From Oscillospiraceae bacterium (GTDB lineage Bacteria > Bacillota > Clostridia > Oscillospirales > Acutalibacteraceae), in NCBI GenBank assembly GCA_015065615.1, contig SVPY01000006.1:1-64000 (forward strand): a stretch of 64,000 nt of DNA, in the 5' to 3' direction. Positions 43,488-53,735 of this stretch are shown here, in pieces. The stretch's first letter is position 1; each line of letters opens with the position of its first letter. Made by a program: the position numbers and the translations under genes. The notes below the pieces were generated by a model. The model was not told the origin of the DNA and searched no databases. It saw only the letters and a program-made list of their open reading frames with translations.

Positions 43488-44237
43488 TTAAGCCTTTGTT
43501 AAAATAACAGGGCCGTTATTGGTAATTGCAATAGTGTGTTCAAAGTGAGCGGAGAGCTTACCGTCAACTGTTTTGGTAGTCCAACCATCATCGAGAACTC
43601 TTACTTTGCAACTGCCCGCATTGACCATAGGCTCAATTGCCAAAGTCATACCGGCTGCAAGTCGCACGCCTCTTCCCGATGTGCCGTAATTGGGAACACT
43701 GGGGTCTTCGTGTAAATTCGCACCTACTCCGTGGCCGACAAAATCTCGTACAACCGAGTAATTGCGAGCTTCGACATACTGCTGCACCGTGGAGCCTATA
43801 TCGCCGAGTCTGTTGCCAACAACAGCCTTTTCAATGGCTAAAAATAAACTCTCGCGTGTTGCGTCCATAAGCTTCATAGCTTCATCGCTGACTTTTCCGC
43901 AAGGGAAGGTCCATGCGTTGTCGCCGTGAAATCCTTCGTAGTAAGCGCCAACGTCGATACTGACTATATCGCCCTCTTTAAGGATCTGCTTTTTGGAAGG
44001 TATGCCATGGATAACCACATCGTTAACCGAGATACAGGCACTTGCAGGGAAATCACAATATCCGAGGAAACTTGGGGTAGCACCGGACTTGATGATGAAT
44101 TTACGAATGAACTCGTCAATCTCATAAGTAGTGATACCGGGCTTTACAAGCTCACCTGCTCTTAAAAGAGCTTCCTGAGAAATTCTGCCCGCTTCCTTCA
44201 TAAGTGAAAGTTCCCGGCTGGTTTTAAGAATAATCAT
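43488..44237 (-). CDS. map: Methionine aminopeptidase, type I
   Basis: The protein has 249 aa and removes the initiator Met. The five metal ligands are visible: Asp in SIDVGAYYEGFHGD and the second Asp at its end, His in VGHGVGANLHEDP, Glu in LAIEPMV and Glu in HFEHTIAI. There is no N-terminal zinc extension. It follows adk with a 67-base gap holding a hairpin. Confidence 0.97.
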   Translation of the reverse strand: MIILKTSRELSLMKEAGRISQEALLRAGELVKPGITTYEIDEFIRKFIIKSGATPSFLGYCDFPASACISVNDVVIHGIPSKKQILKEGDIVSIDVGAYYEGFHGDNAWTFPCGKVSDEAMKLMDATRESLFLAIEKAVVGNRLGDIGSTVQQYVEARNYSVVRDFVGHGVGANLHEDPSVPNYGTSGRGVRLAAGMTLAIEPMVNAGSCKVRVLDDGWTTKTVDGKLSAHFEHTIAITNNGPVILTKA

Positions 44238-44259
44238 AGTTTCACCTTAATTAATAGCA

Positions 44260-44290
44260 CCGAAAGGGTAATTCTTGTTTACCCTTTCGG
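44260..44290. other. Strong hairpin between adk and map
   Basis: CCGAAAGGGTAA and TTACCCTTTCGG pair over 12 bp around a short loop. No T run follows on the minus strand, so it is more likely an mRNA processing or stability element, or a weak attenuator, than a full terminator. Confidence 0.55.
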
Positions 44291-44304
44291 GCTGTTATTT
44301 TAAG

Positions 44305-44937
44305 TTAAGCCTCTAAAGCCTTGAATGTAAGAGCTGTTGTATCAGCTACTTCTTCCTGGCCTTCTACTATGAAGAGCTTACCCTGCTTCTCATAGTAACC
44401 CTTAAGGGGCTCTGTCTGATTGTGGTATTCTGTTAATCTTTTGAGTACCGTATCGGGGTGGTCATCCTTACGCTGAACAAGGGTGCCGCCACATTCGTTA
44501 CACTTGCCTTCTTCTCTGGGAATCTTGTAGAGAAGGTGGTAGGATGTACCGCAATTCTCGCAAACACGGCGTCCGGACATTCTTGCGGCAATTTTCTCGT
44601 CAGGTACTTCGATATCGATTACCTTATCGATTACAATGCCCATGGAATCCAGAGCCTCGGCTTGAGGGATAGTTCTGGGGAAACCGTCGAGGATGAAGCC
44701 GTTCTGGCAGTCTTCCTCCTTGAGTCTCTCGCTGATGATGCCGATTACGACCTCATCGGGTACGAGCTGACCTGCATCCATATAGGATTTAGCTTTCAGA
44801 CCCATCTCTGTGCCGCTTTTCAGCGCAGCACGGATAATGTTACCCGTGGATATTGTTGGAATGTTGAGATGCTTACTAATCATCTCTGCCTGAGTGCCTT
44901 TACCGGCACCGGGAGCGCCTAACAAAATCAGATTCAT
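44305..44937 (-). CDS. adk: Adenylate kinase
   Basis: The protein has 210 aa. P-loop GAPGAGKGTQ (7-16), the NMP-binding segment TGNIIRAALKSGTEMG, DGFPRTIPQAEAL, and a long LID domain with a four-Cys zinc site (CENCGTSYH, CNECGG). The zinc LID is typical of Gram-positive enzymes. It lies between secY and map as in the standard spc operon. Confidence 0.97.
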   Translation of the reverse strand: MNLILLGAPGAGKGTQAEMISKHLNIPTISTGNIIRAALKSGTEMGLKAKSYMDAGQLVPDEVVIGIISERLKEEDCQNGFILDGFPRTIPQAEALDSMGIVIDKVIDIEVPDEKIAARMSGRRVCENCGTSYHLLYKIPREEGKCNECGGTLVQRKDDHPDTVLKRLTEYHNQTEPLKGYYEKQGKLFIVEGQEEVADTTALTFKALEA

Positions 44938-44993
44938 TATATCACCATTCCTTCAAAAAATAAAGTAAAATTTTTATTTTTTACTAAAAATTA

Positions 44994-46310
44994 TCAATCA
45001 AGGAATCCCTTATAATGACGCATCATCATCTGAGCTTCCATCTGCTTAACTGTCTCGAGTGCAACACCAACCATAATGATGAGTGATGTACCGCCCATAG
45101 ACATTGCGCTCATACCTGTTAATGCACCGTAGATAAGAGGAATGATAGCTACGAATGCAAGGAAGAATGCGCCAATAAGAGTGAGCTTGCTGAGTATCTT
45201 CATTATAAAGTCGGATGTGGGCTTACCGGGTCTGATACCGGGGATTGCACCGCTCTGGCTTCTGATGTTGTTTGCCATTTCCATGGGGTTATACTGAATT
45301 GTCATATAGAAATATGCAAAAGCAAGAATAAGAAGGAAATAGAGAACCATGTAGAGCCAGCCGTTGGGAGCAAAGGCATTGAAGAAGCCTGCCCAGAATC
45401 CTTCAGTAGGTGTACCTGTGAAGAGCTGGATTGTGCTGGGGATTGAAAGTATAGCGGAAGCGAAGATAACAGGCATAACACCACTCATTGCAACCTTTAC
45501 GGGAATGTGTGTGCTCTGGCCGCCATACATTCTTCTGCCTACAACTCTCTTTGCATACTGTACGGGAATTCTTCTCTCAGCATCCTGCATGAATACGATA
45601 ACCCATATAACGATGAGGAAAAGAACAACGAACAGAGGAACAAAGATGAAGTAGGGCCACTGTTCTGCAGGATAAGCAAGAGCGTATGTGAAGTAACTCC
45701 AGAGCTGACCCACTGTTACGGGGAGACGTGCAACGATACCTGCGAAGAGGATGATAGAGATACCGTTACCGATACCCTTTTCGTTGATCTGCTCGCCAAG
45801 CCACATAACAACGGCTGTACCTGCTGTGAAACAGAGGATAATTACGATAGCTGCGAAAACAGCAGCTGCGCCTGTAGGATAAACGGTGATACCGGAGTTG
45901 TGGAGGTAGAAGAAGAATGCTGTACCCTGAGCAAGACCTAAACCAACAGTTACGACTCTTGTAATGGAAGCAATTTTCTTTCTGCCTTCCTCACCGTTTT
46001 TAGAAAGTCTTTCAAGAGCAGGAATTGCAATTGAAAGTAACTGCATAATAATTGAAGAGTTGATGTAGGGGGCGATACCCATTGCAAAGATTGTTGCATA
46101 GGAGAAAGCACCACCGGTAAGCATATTGATGTAGCTTAAAGCGGAACCGCTTGCATCAACACTAGCCATTAAAGCGTTAAGCTTAACAGCATCCAAGAAG
46201 GGAACCGGAATTACGGAACCAAGTCTGAAAATAACAATAACAAGCAAGGTGAAGAGGAGCTTCTTGCGAAGGTCCGGGATTCTCCAGGCGTTTCTGATTG
46301 TATTGAACAC
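44994..46310 (-). CDS. secY: Protein translocase subunit SecY
   Basis: The protein has 438 aa with ten membrane helices, forming the protein-conducting channel. RIPDLRKKLLFTLLVIVIFRLGSVIPVPFLD is helix 1; the plug region and GIAPYINSSIIMQLL follow; the cytoplasmic GIRPGKPTSDF loop and the C-terminal MRHYKGFLD are conserved. It starts 1 base after the rplO stop. Confidence 0.98.
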   Translation of the reverse strand: MFNTIRNAWRIPDLRKKLLFTLLVIVIFRLGSVIPVPFLDAVKLNALMASVDASGSALSYINMLTGGAFSYATIFAMGIAPYINSSIIMQLLSIAIPALERLSKNGEEGRKKIASITRVVTVGLGLAQGTAFFFYLHNSGITVYPTGAAAVFAAIVIILCFTAGTAVVMWLGEQINEKGIGNGISIILFAGIVARLPVTVGQLWSYFTYALAYPAEQWPYFIFVPLFVVLFLIVIWVIVFMQDAERRIPVQYAKRVVGRRMYGGQSTHIPVKVAMSGVMPVIFASAILSIPSTIQLFTGTPTEGFWAGFFNAFAPNGWLYMVLYFLLILAFAYFYMTIQYNPMEMANNIRSQSGAIPGIRPGKPTSDFIMKILSKLTLIGAFFLAFVAIIPLIYGALTGMSAMSMGGTSLIIMVGVALETVKQMEAQMMMRHYKGFLD

Positions 46311-46311
46311 C

Positions 46312-46752
46312 TTAGATCACCTCAGCCTTTCCGCCTGCAGCTTCAATCTTAGCCTTTGCGTTCTCAGAGAAAGCGTTAGCCTTAACTGTTAATTTCTTAG
46401 AAATTTCGCCGTTGGAAAGAACCTTGATGTTATCTGTATTGTTGTTTACGATGCCTGCCTCGATTAAGGAAGCAAGATCTACTACAGCGCCGTCCTCAAA
46501 TACGTTGAGAGCGGATACATTGATAGCTGTAACTTCTGTAGCGAAGATGTTGTTGAAACCTCTCTTGGGGATTCTTCTCTGTAAGGGCATCTGGCCGCCT
46601 TCGAAGCCTGCACGGAAACCGTGACCTGCTCTAGCCTTCTGGCCTTTGTGGCCTTTACCAGCTGTCTTACCGTTACCGGAACCGTGACCTCTGCCAATAC
46701 GCTTAGCCTCAGTTGTGGAACCGGGGATCTTTGTAAGTTCATTAAGCTTCAT
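46312..46752 (-). CDS. rplO: 50S ribosomal protein L15 (uL15)
   Basis: The protein has 146 aa from the ATG at 46752 (AGGAGG upstream); an in-frame start nine codons earlier contains that box. The glycine-rich [24 protein letters not shown] arm and [18 protein letters not shown] are typical. Confidence 0.97.
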   Translation of the reverse strand: MKLNELTKIPGSTTEAKRIGRGHGSGNGKTAGKGHKGQKARAGHGFRAGFEGGQMPLQRRIPKRGFNNIFATEVTAINVSALNVFEDGAVVDLASLIEAGIVNNNTDNIKVLSNGEISKKLTVKANAFSENAKAKIEAAGGKAEVI

Positions 46753-46769
46753 TATTCGCACCTCCTTGC

Positions 46770-46937
46770 TTATTTGCAAACCTTAACAAGGTGAACGATC
46801 TTGTTTACCTTGCCGTTTGTCTGAGCATTATCGGGCTGCTCTGTAACGTCGCCGACCTTCTTAAGGCCGAGGGAATTAGCGGTTGCAATCTGATCTTTCT
46901 TGCAGCCGATTAAGCTTTTAACAAGAGTAATTTTCAT
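46770..46937 (-). CDS. rpmD: 50S ribosomal protein L30 (uL30)
   Basis: This is a 55-aa protein beginning [16 protein letters not shown] and ending [12 protein letters not shown], the bacterial short L30. GGAGG lies about 9 bases before the ATG. It sits in its normal place between rpsE and rplO. Confidence 0.95.
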   Translation of the reverse strand: MKITLVKSLIGCKKDQIATANSLGLKKVGDVTEQPDNAQTNGKVNKIVHLVKVCK

Positions 46938-46951
46938 AATTGCGAACCTCC

Positions 46952-47455
46952 TTAAATTTCTTTAACAGAAATGCCGCGCTGTGCAGCAACTTCTTCAGCT
47001 GTACGTAAGTTCTTAAGACCTTCGATTGTAGCTCTAACAACGTTGCAGGGGTTGTTGGAACGAAGAGCCTTTGTTCTGATATCCTTGATACCAGTAGCCT
47101 CAACTACAGCTCTTACTGCGCCGCCGGCGATAACACCGGTACCGGGAGCAGCGGGCTTTAAGAGAACGCGGCCTGCGCCGAATTCACCAATAATTTCATG
47201 GGGGATAGAAGTACCCTTAAGGGAAACCTTAATGAGGTTCTTCTTTGCGTCTTCAATACCTTTACGGATAGCATCCGGAACTTCACCGGCCTTGCCGATA
47301 CCGAAGCCTACGATGCCGTCGCCGTTGCCTACAACTACAAGAGCTGCGAACTTGAAGATACGGCCGCCCTTAACTGTTTTGGATACGCGGTTAATGGTAA
47401 CAACGCGCTCCTTGAGATCTAATGTTGATGCGTCAATTTTAGTAGCCAAAACCAT
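46952..47455 (-). CDS. rpsE: 30S ribosomal protein S5 (uS5)
   Basis: The protein has 167 aa. The dsRBD-like N-terminal half has [30 protein letters not shown], and the second domain has [25 protein letters not shown]. It contributes to decoding accuracy at the mRNA entry site. Confidence 0.97.
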   Translation of the reverse strand: MVLATKIDASTLDLKERVVTINRVSKTVKGGRIFKFAALVVVGNGDGIVGFGIGKAGEVPDAIRKGIEDAKKNLIKVSLKGTSIPHEIIGEFGAGRVLLKPAAPGTGVIAGGAVRAVVEATGIKDIRTKALRSNNPCNVVRATIEGLKNLRTAEEVAAQRGISVKEI

Positions 47456-47466
47456 AATCCTCCTTC

Positions 47467-47826
47467 TTAGAAGTTGAGGCCACCCTCACGGGCGCCTTCG
47501 GCCAGCTCTTTGACGCGGCCGTGGAAGATATAACCGCCGCGGTCAAAAACCACGTTAGTAATACCTGCTTCTAAAGCTCTCTTTGCGATGAGCTTGCCAA
47601 CGAATTTTGCTGCCTCTTTGTTACTGCCGATTCCGGTAAACTCTTTGTCCAGAGTAGAAGCTGCACAAAGTGTAACACCCTTTGTGTCATCGATAACCTG
47701 AGCATAGATGTTAGCGGATGAGCGATATACATTCAGGCGGGGGCACTCTGTTGTGCCAGAGATTTTGCCACGAACTCTCTTGTGGCGGCGAAGTCTAGCT
47801 TCGTTTTTATCAGCCTTATTAACCAT
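47467..47826 (-). CDS. rplR: 50S ribosomal protein L18 (uL18)
   Basis: The protein has 119 aa and binds 5S r[41 protein letters not shown] and the end [26 protein letters not shown] are conserved. Confidence 0.97.
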   Translation of the reverse strand: MVNKADKNEARLRRHKRVRGKISGTTECPRLNVYRSSANIYAQVIDDTKGVTLCAASTLDKEFTGIGSNKEAAKFVGKLIAKRALEAGITNVVFDRGGYIFHGRVKELAEGAREGGLNF

Positions 47827-47844
47827 TTAAAACACTCTCCTATC

Positions 47845-48387
47845 TTATTTGCCCTTACCGGTTTTACCTTCTTTGCGGCGGATAACTTCGTCAGAGTACT
47901 TAATACCCTTACCCTTATAAGGCTCGGGAGCTCTCTTGGAACGAACATCAGCTGCAAACTGACCAACTTTCTGCTTATCAGTACCATGGATAACAATCTT
48001 GTTACCGGGAAGAACGTCGATCTTAACGTCTTCTGTCTCGCTTACAACAACGTTATGTGAAAAGCCGAGGTTCATAACAAGGTCCTTACCCTGCTTCTGT
48101 ACACGGTAACCAACGCCGTTTACTTCAAGCTCCTTCTTGAACTCTTCTGTTACACCAACGATCATGTTAGCGATAAGAGTACGAGTTAAGCCGTGAAGAG
48201 CGCGGTTTTCTTTATCATCATTAGGTCTTGTAACAATAATCTCTGTGCCCTCAACTGCAATATTCATATTGGAGCTGAACTTCTGAGTAAGAGTACCCTT
48301 AGCACCCTTAACAGTAACACAAGAACCGTCTACTTTAACTTCGACGCCTGCGGGAATATTTATGGGTTTTCTTCCAATTCTAGACAT
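47845..48387 (-). CDS. rplF: 50S ribosomal protein L6 (uL6)
   Basis: The protein has 180 aa. It begins MSRIGRKPINIPAGV and has the C-terminal KRAPEPYKGKGIKYSDEVIRRKEGK signature near the sarcin-ricin loop. Usual place between rpsH and rplR. Confidence 0.98.
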   Translation of the reverse strand: MSRIGRKPINIPAGVEVKVDGSCVTVKGAKGTLTQKFSSNMNIAVEGTEIIVTRPNDDKENRALHGLTRTLIANMIVGVTEEFKKELEVNGVGYRVQKQGKDLVMNLGFSHNVVVSETEDVKIDVLPGNKIVIHGTDKQKVGQFAADVRSKRAPEPYKGKGIKYSDEVIRRKEGKTGKGK

Positions 48388-48403
48388 GTTGTTGCACCCC
48401 CTA

Positions 48404-48802
48404 TTACCATACGAATGCGAGAACTTCGCCGCCGATGTTTTCTTTTCTTGCCTGAGCGTCTGTCATGATGCCCTTGGAAGTAGAAACGATAGCGATACCG
48501 AGGCCTTTCATAACCTTGGGAAGCTCTTCTGCGTTAGAATAGATACGAAGGCCGGGCTTAGAAACTCTCTTAAGACCCTTGATAGCGCCTTCTCTGTTAA
48601 TTGTATACTTAAGATTGATTGTGATCATACCCTGCTTGCCGTCTTCTTCAACAACAAAGTTCTTGATGAAGCCCTCATCAACGAGAATCTGGCAGATAGC
48701 CTTCTTCATGTTTGAAGCGGGAACCTTAACTGTCTCATGCTTGGAGCTCTGAGCGTTACGGATGCGGGTAAGGAGATCTGCAATAGGATCTGTAATCTGC
48801 AT
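48404..48802 (-). CDS. rpsH: 30S ribosomal protein S8 (uS8)
   Basis: The protein has 132 aa, from [29 protein letters not shown] to the C-terminal [26 protein letters not shown]. It binds the central domain of 16S rRNA. In Escherichia coli it also represses the spc operon; no such site was searched for here. Confidence 0.98.
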   Translation of the reverse strand: MQITDPIADLLTRIRNAQSSKHETVKVPASNMKKAICQILVDEGFIKNFVVEEDGKQGMITINLKYTINREGAIKGLKRVSKPGLRIYSNAEELPKVMKGLGIAIVSTSKGIMTDAQARKENIGGEVLAFVW

Positions 48803-48825
48803 TAGTTTTTCCTCCTTATGCTATC

Positions 48826-49011
48826 TTACCAGCTTGCCTTCTTAACTCCGGGAATCTCGCCCTTGTAAGCGAGCTCTCTGAAGCAGATACGGCAAATACC
48901 GAATTTACGAAGGTATGCGTGGGGTCTACCGCAGATTTTGCAGCGATTGTATTCTCTTGTGGAGAACTTCTGCTCTCTCTGCTGCTTAATTTTCATAGAT
49001 GTCTTTGCCAC
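48826..49011 (-). CDS. rpsN: 30S ribosomal protein S14, zinc form (uS14)
   Basis: The protein has 61 aa, the short zinc-binding type. CKICGRPH and CRICFRELA supply the four Cys. The end is GVKKASW. It lies between rplE and rpsH. Confidence 0.97.
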   Translation of the reverse strand: MAKTSMKIKQQREQKFSTREYNRCKICGRPHAYLRKFGICRICFRELAYKGEIPGVKKASW

Positions 49012-49025
49012 AGTAATACCCTCCC

Positions 49026-49565
49026 TTATTTAGCGAACGGAGCGCCCATAAGTGTAAGGAGCTCTCTTGCTTCTTCGTCTGTTTTTGCTGTTGTAACAAA
49101 GCAAATGTCCATACCGCGAACCTTGTCGATCTTGTCGTACTCGATTTCGGGGAAAATGAGCTGTTCCTTGATGCCCATGTTGTAGTTACCACGGCCATCG
49201 AAACCATTTGCATTGATACCTCTGAAGTCACGAACTCTGGGAAGAGCGATGTTGAAGAGTCTGTCCATAAACTCCCACATTCTTTCGCCTCTGAGTGTTA
49301 CCTTAACACCGATGGGCATACCTTCACGGATCTTAAAGTTCGCAACGGATTTTCTAGCCTTACAAACCATAGGCTTCTGGCCTGTGATTTTGCCAAGGTC
49401 AGCGGAGATAGCATCGATAACCTTTGCGTTATCCTTTGCCTCACCTGCACCTACGTTGATAACGATCTTATCAAACTTAGGAATCTCCATAACACTCTTA
49501 TAAGTGAACTTGTTCATAAGAGCAGGAGCGACTTCAGCTTTATATATTTCCTTAAGTCTTGCCAT
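49026..49565 (-). CDS. rplE: 50S ribosomal protein L5 (uL5)
   Basis: The protein has 179 aa from the ATG at 49565, with AGGAGG upstream; the frame extends 12 codons further but overlaps rpl[15 protein letters not shown] and [25 protein letters not shown] are family marks. It binds 5S rRNA and contacts P-site tRNA. Confidence 0.97.
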   Translation of the reverse strand: MARLKEIYKAEVAPALMNKFTYKSVMEIPKFDKIVINVGAGEAKDNAKVIDAISADLGKITGQKPMVCKARKSVANFKIREGMPIGVKVTLRGERMWEFMDRLFNIALPRVRDFRGINANGFDGRGNYNMGIKEQLIFPEIEYDKIDKVRGMDICFVTTAKTDEEARELLTLMGAPFAK

Positions 49566-49582
49566 TATAAAGTTCCTCCTTA

Positions 49583-49897
49583 TTAAAGTGCCTTGCCGCA
49601 TTTCTTACAAACGCGGATGTTCTTGCCGTCCTCGATCTTGTGAGCTACTCTTGTAGCCTGGCCACAAGCGGGGCATACTACCTGAACCTTGCAAGCATAG
49701 ATAGCAGATTCAGCCTTGATGATGCCGCCTGCTTCACCCATCTTCTTGGGTTTTACGTGCTTGCTGATGATGTTTGCGCCTTCAACAATAACCTTGCCCT
49801 CCTTGGGAGAAGTTGCAAGGATCTTGCCTTTCTTGCCGCGGTCCTTACCGCTTAAAATAACAACGGTGTCACCGGTCTTTACATGAAGCTTATTCAT
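49583..49897 (-). CDS. rplX: 50S ribosomal protein L24 with zinc ribbon (uL24)
   Basis: The protein has 104 aa. The KOW domain has [20 protein letters not shown] (about 7-26). The C-terminal part carries [17 protein letters not shown] and CKKCGK, a four-Cys zinc ribbon common in Clostridia. Confidence 0.96.
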   Translation of the reverse strand: MNKLHVKTGDTVVILSGKDRGKKGKILATSPKEGKVIVEGANIISKHVKPKKMGEAGGIIKAESAIYACKVQVVCPACGQATRVAHKIEDGKNIRVCKKCGKAL

Positions 49898-49912
49898 TTT
49901 CGGGCACCTCCA

Positions 49913-50281
49913 TTAAAGAACTTCGGGAGCAAGAGAAAGGATCTTTAAGTAATCCTTCTCACGTAATTCTCTGGCTACGGGTCCAAAGATACGTGTGCCC
50001 CTGGGGTTTTTGTCATCCTTAATAAGAACGGCTGCATTTTCATCGAAACGAATATATGAACCGTCTTCACGACGTAAGCCTGTAGCTGATCTTACGATAA
50101 CAGCTTTTACTACGTCACCTTTTTTAACAACGCCGCCGGGTGCTGCCTTTTTAACGGAAGCAATAACAACGTCGCCTATATTAGCGTACCTCCTGCCTGT
50201 ACCACCGAGAACGCGAATGCACATAAGCTCTTTCGCGCCGGTATTGTCGGCAACTTTGAGGTAAGTCTGCTGCTGAATCAC
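49913..50281 (-). CDS. rplN: 50S ribosomal protein L14 (uL14)
   Basis: The protein has 122 aa, full length. [26 protein letters not shown] at the start and [28 protein letters not shown] at the end are conserved. It forms part of the inter-subunit bridge. Confidence 0.98.
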   Translation of the reverse strand: MIQQQTYLKVADNTGAKELMCIRVLGGTGRRYANIGDVVIASVKKAAPGGVVKKGDVVKAVIVRSATGLRREDGSYIRFDENAAVLIKDDKNPRGTRIFGPVARELREKDYLKILSLAPEVL

Positions 50282-50311
50282 AGTGCGTTCCTCCTTTAAA
50301 TGAAGTCCAAA

Positions 50312-50572
50312 TTACTTGGCCTTCTCAATAATTTCAACCAAACGCCATCTCTTATCCTTGGAAAGAGGACGAGTTTCCATAATGCGAACTGTATCACCGA
50401 TATTGCACTCCTTGTTTTCATCGTGTGCTTTTCTCTTAACTGTACGCTTGATGATCTTGCTGTAGAGGGGATGCTTAACGCTGTCCTCGATAGCAACAAC
50501 GATTGTCTTGTCCATCTTGTTGCTTACAACCTTACCTACAGTTGTTTTTCTCATAGTTGTTCTTTCGCTCAC
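50312..50572 (-). CDS. rpsQ: 30S ribosomal protein S17 (uS17)
   Basis: The protein has 86 aa. [23 protein letters not shown] and the [28 protein letters not shown] end identify it. It binds 16S rRNA helix 11. Confidence 0.97.
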   Translation of the reverse strand: MSERTTMRKTTVGKVVSNKMDKTIVVAIEDSVKHPLYSKIIKRTVKRKAHDENKECNIGDTVRIMETRPLSKDKRWRLVEIIEKAK

Positions 50573-50588
50573 AGTGAATCCTCCTCCC

Positions 50589-50789
50589 TTATGCGTTCTT
50601 AGCTAATTCGTTTGCACGAATTACAGTCTTTACACGGGCTATATCTTTCTTAACCGCTGTGATACGCATGGGGTTATCGAGCTGGTTAATAGCAAGCTGA
50701 AAACGAAGGTTAAAGAGCTCAGCCTGTAAATCCTTAAGCTTGGAAGTTAACTCTTCATTTGTAAGTGCTTTGATTTCGTTAGCTTTCAT
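50589..50789 (-). CDS. rpmC: 50S ribosomal protein L29 (uL29)
   Basis: The protein has 66 aa, a two-helix protein at the exit tunnel. [31 protein letters not shown] is the typical start. It lies between rplP and rpsQ. Confidence 0.97.
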   Translation of the reverse strand: MKANEIKALTNEELTSKLKDLQAELFNLRFQLAINQLDNPMRITAVKKDIARVKTVIRANELAKNA

Positions 50790-50794
50790 TACTC

Positions 50795-51205
50795 TTAGTC
50801 CTCCTTAGTAACAAACTTGCACTTAATGGGAAGCTTATGAGCAGCAAGTCTAAGTGCTTCTCTTGCTGTAGCCTCGGGAACTTCACCGATTTCAAACATA
50901 ACTCTGCCGGGTTTAACAACTGCTACCCAATACTCAGGTGAACCTTTACCGGAACCCATTCGAGTTTCAGCGGGCTTAGCTGTAACGGGCTTATCAGGGA
51001 ATATTTTGATCCAAACCTTACCAACACGCTTGCAGTAACGAGTCATTGCAATACGGGCTGCTTCGATCTGGTTGGATGTGATCCATGCGGGCTCCATAGC
51101 CTGAAGACCGAAATCACCGTTAGATACCTTGTTGCCGCGAAGAGCTTTACCGGTTAAACGACCTCTGTGAACTCTGCGGTACTTTACTCTCTTAGGAAGT
51201 AACAT
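50795..51205 (-). CDS. rplP: 50S ribosomal protein L16 (uL16)
   Basis: The protein has 136 aa. It begins [16 protein letters not shown] and has [29 protein letters not shown], important for A-site tRNA placement. Its start overlaps the rpsC stop by one base. Confidence 0.98.
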   Translation of the reverse strand: MLLPKRVKYRRVHRGRLTGKALRGNKVSNGDFGLQAMEPAWITSNQIEAARIAMTRYCKRVGKVWIKIFPDKPVTAKPAETRMGSGKGSPEYWVAVVKPGRVMFEIGEVPEATAREALRLAAHKLPIKCKFVTKED

Positions 51206-51873
51206 TATTTACGGCCTCCTTCCTTATGTGCGCGCTTTTTGTTTTCATTAAGAACTTCGCCCTTGTAGAGCCAAACCTTAACACCGATCTTACCGTATGT
51301 TGTATCTGCCTCTGCAAAGCCGTAGTCGATATCAGCTCTGATAGTCTGAAGCGGGATAGTACCGTCATGATACATTTCGCTTCTTGCGATTTCAGCACCG
51401 CCGAGACGGCCGGAAACCTGTGTCTTGATACCCTTAGCACCAAGCTTCATGCATCTGCCGATGCACTGCTTCATAGCTCTTCTGAAGGAAATTCTCTTCT
51501 CGAGCTGCTGTGCAATATTCTCAGCTACGAGCTGAGCGTTGAGGTCGGGCTGCTTAACCTCTACGATGTTCACTACAACGGGCTTACCGAGCATTTTCTC
51601 GCACTGAAGGCGGAGCTTCTCGATTTCTGTACCGCCCTTACCGATAACCATACCGGGCTTAGCGCAGTGAATGTGAACGCGAACCTTAGAAGCGTCACGC
51701 TCGATTTCAATTTTGGGAACACCAGCGGCATTCAGCTGCTTCTTAAGCACCTTACGGAGGTTATAGTCCTCAACTAAGGTATCGCCGAATACGTTCTTCT
51801 TAGCGAACCAGCGGGAATCCCAGTTTTTGATAACGCCGACTCTGAGGCCGTGCGGATTAACTTTCTGTCCCAT
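51205..51873 (-). CDS. rpsC: 30S ribosomal protein S3 (uS3)
   Basis: The protein has 222 aa. It begins [23 protein letters not shown] and has the KH domain with [20 protein letters not shown]. With S4 and S5 it forms the mRNA entry helicase. Confidence 0.98.
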   Translation of the reverse strand: MGQKVNPHGLRVGVIKNWDSRWFAKKNVFGDTLVEDYNLRKVLKKQLNAAGVPKIEIERDASKVRVHIHCAKPGMVIGKGGTEIEKLRLQCEKMLGKPVVVNIVEVKQPDLNAQLVAENIAQQLEKRISFRRAMKQCIGRCMKLGAKGIKTQVSGRLGGAEIARSEMYHDGTIPLQTIRADIDYGFAEADTTYGKIGVKVWLYKGEVLNENKKRAHKEGGRK

Positions 51874-51891
51874 AATTTACCTCCTAACCGC

Positions 51892-52227
51892 TTATTCTTT
51901 CTCTTTCACAACGATTGTAACGTGTGAAGTTCTCTTGTCGATTCTGAATGCTCTACCCTGAGCTCTGGGGCGGATTCTCTTAAGTGTGGGGCCGGGGCAA
52001 ACAAAGCACTCGGATACATAAAGGTTAGCTTTATTCATACCGAAGTTTGCTTCAGCGTTTGCGATAGCACTCTTTAAGAGCTTCTCTAAATCCTCACAAG
52101 CTGCCTTGGGAGTATGCTTAAGAATACCCATAGCCAGATCTACCGGCTTATTACGGATAAGATCAAGAACAATCTCAACCTTACGGGGGGAAATTCGGGT
52201 ATATTTTAATATTGCTTTTGCTTCCAT
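51892..52227 (-). CDS. rplV: 50S ribosomal protein L22 (uL22)
   Basis: The protein has 111 aa. [26 protein letters not shown] and the tunnel-lining hairpin [23 protein letters not shown] are conserved. No change in the hairpin known from macrolide resistance is evident. Confidence 0.97.
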   Translation of the reverse strand: MEAKAILKYTRISPRKVEIVLDLIRNKPVDLAMGILKHTPKAACEDLEKLLKSAIANAEANFGMNKANLYVSECFVCPGPTLKRIRPRAQGRAFRIDKRTSHVTIVVKEKE

Positions 52228-52248
52228 TGTATATACTCTCCTTTCGCC

Positions 52249-52518
52249 TTACTTGGTTGTTTTACCGGCATGACCCTTAAAGGTTCTGGTAGGTGCAAAC
52301 TCACCGAGCTTATGACCGACCATATCTTCTGTAACATATACCGGAACGTGCTTGTGGCCGTCATGTACGGCAATTGTGTGGCCTACGAAATCGGGGAATA
52401 TCATGGAAGCTCTGCTCCATGTCTTCACAATTTTCTTTTCGCCGGCTTCATTCATCTGCTGAATCCTTTTAAGCAGCACAGGCTGTACAAAAGGTCCTTT
52501 TTTCAAGCTTCTGCTCAT
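52249..52518 (-). CDS. rpsS: 30S ribosomal protein S19 (uS19)
   Basis: The protein has 89 aa. [18 protein letters not shown] at the start and [24 protein letters not shown] at the end. It lies between rplB and rplV. Confidence 0.98.
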   Translation of the reverse strand: MSRSLKKGPFVQPVLLKRIQQMNEAGEKKIVKTWSRASMIFPDFVGHTIAVHDGHKHVPVYVTEDMVGHKLGEFAPTRTFKGHAGKTTK

Positions 52519-52543
52519 GTTAAATTACTCCTTTCCGTACACC

Positions 52544-53374
52544 TTATTTACTGTTTCTGCGCTTTACGATAAACTTATCGGAAGCTTTCTTCTTATCACG
52601 AGTCTTGTAACCAAGAGCGGGCTTACCCCAAGGAGTAACAGGACCGGGACGACCAACGGGGCTCTTACCTTCACCACCACCGTGAGGATGGTCGTTGGGG
52701 TTCATAACGGAACCTCTTACTGTAGGTCTCCAACCCATGTTTCTCTTACGGCCAGCTTTACCGATCTTAACGTTTTCGTGATCGATGTTAGATACCTGAC
52801 CAACTGTAGCCATACAGTTTTCGGGTACGTTGCGAAGTTCACCGGAGGGAAGTCTTAAAAGAGCCATGCCGTTTTCCTTAGCCATTAACTGAGCCATGAT
52901 ACCTGCTGCTCTTGCAAGCTGAGCGCCCTTACCGGGGTAAAGTTCGATGTTGTGGATAAATGTACCAACGGGAATGTTGGAAAGGGGGAGAGCGTTACCG
53001 CTCTTGATGTCGGCATCAGCGCCGGCATAAACCTTGTCGCCTTCCTTTAAGCCGTTGGGAGCTAAGATGTAGCTCTTCTGACCGTCCTCATACTGGATGA
53101 GAGCGATAAATGCGGAGCGGTTGGGATCGTACTCAATACCGAGAACTGTAGCAACCATGCTCTTCTGACGCTTAAAGTCGATGATTCTGTACTTTCTACG
53201 GTTACCGCCGCCTCTGTGACGAACAGTGATCTTACCGTAGCTGTTTCTACCTGAGTTCTTGCTCAGGGGTGCCAAAAGGCTTTTTTCCGGACCGTTCTTG
53301 CTTAAACCGCTGAAGTCTGTTGTGGACATATTGCGGCGAGCGTTTGTGGTCGGCTTGTAATTGATTATAGCCAT
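52544..53374 (-). CDS. rplB: 50S ribosomal protein L2 (uL2)
   Basis: The protein has 276 aa. [26 protein letters not shown] and the catalytic-centre segment [30 protein letters not shown], with its conserved His, identify it. Largest protein near the peptidyl transferase centre. Confidence 0.98.
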   Translation of the reverse strand: MAIINYKPTTNARRNMSTTDFSGLSKNGPEKSLLAPLSKNSGRNSYGKITVRHRGGGNRRKYRIIDFKRQKSMVATVLGIEYDPNRSAFIALIQYEDGQKSYILAPNGLKEGDKVYAGADADIKSGNALPLSNIPVGTFIHNIELYPGKGAQLARAAGIMAQLMAKENGMALLRLPSGELRNVPENCMATVGQVSNIDHENVKIGKAGRKRNMGWRPTVRGSVMNPNDHPHGGGEGKSPVGRPGPVTPWGKPALGYKTRDKKKASDKFIVKRRNSK

Positions 53375-53444
53375 GATTTCACACTCCTATAATAATTGGC
53401 TTTGCGGGTTAATTTATGATACCCATTCCTGCCTTGAGCCTGGA

Positions 53445-53735
53445 TTAAACCATGCTCTCGAAGAATTCGATTGTCTTGCTTTCTGCTGTGAGGGTTACAA
53501 CTGCTTTCTTCCAGCTTCTTGTATAGCCTTCAAAGCGACCCTGACGGCGCATTCTGCCTCTAACATGAAGAGTGTTAACCTTGCTGACCTTAACACCGAA
53601 AAGTTCTTCAACGGCTCTTGCGATATCGATTTTTGTAGCAGCCTTAGCTACTTCAAAGGTGTATTTCTTTTCCTGTACGCCTGCCATTGTCTTTTCAGTG
53701 ATAATGGGGCGGATAATGATTTCCTGAGCTGTCAT
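53445..53735 (-). CDS. rplW: 50S ribosomal protein L23 (uL23)
   Basis: The protein has 96 aa. IIIRPIITEKTMAGVQEKKYTFEVAKAATKIDIARAVEELFGVKV is the family start. It docks trigger factor and SRP at the tunnel exit. Its ATG overlaps the rplD stop by one base. Confidence 0.97.
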   Translation of the reverse strand: MTAQEIIIRPIITEKTMAGVQEKKYTFEVAKAATKIDIARAVEELFGVKVSKVNTLHVRGRMRRQGRFEGYTRSWKKAVVTLTAESKTIEFFESMV

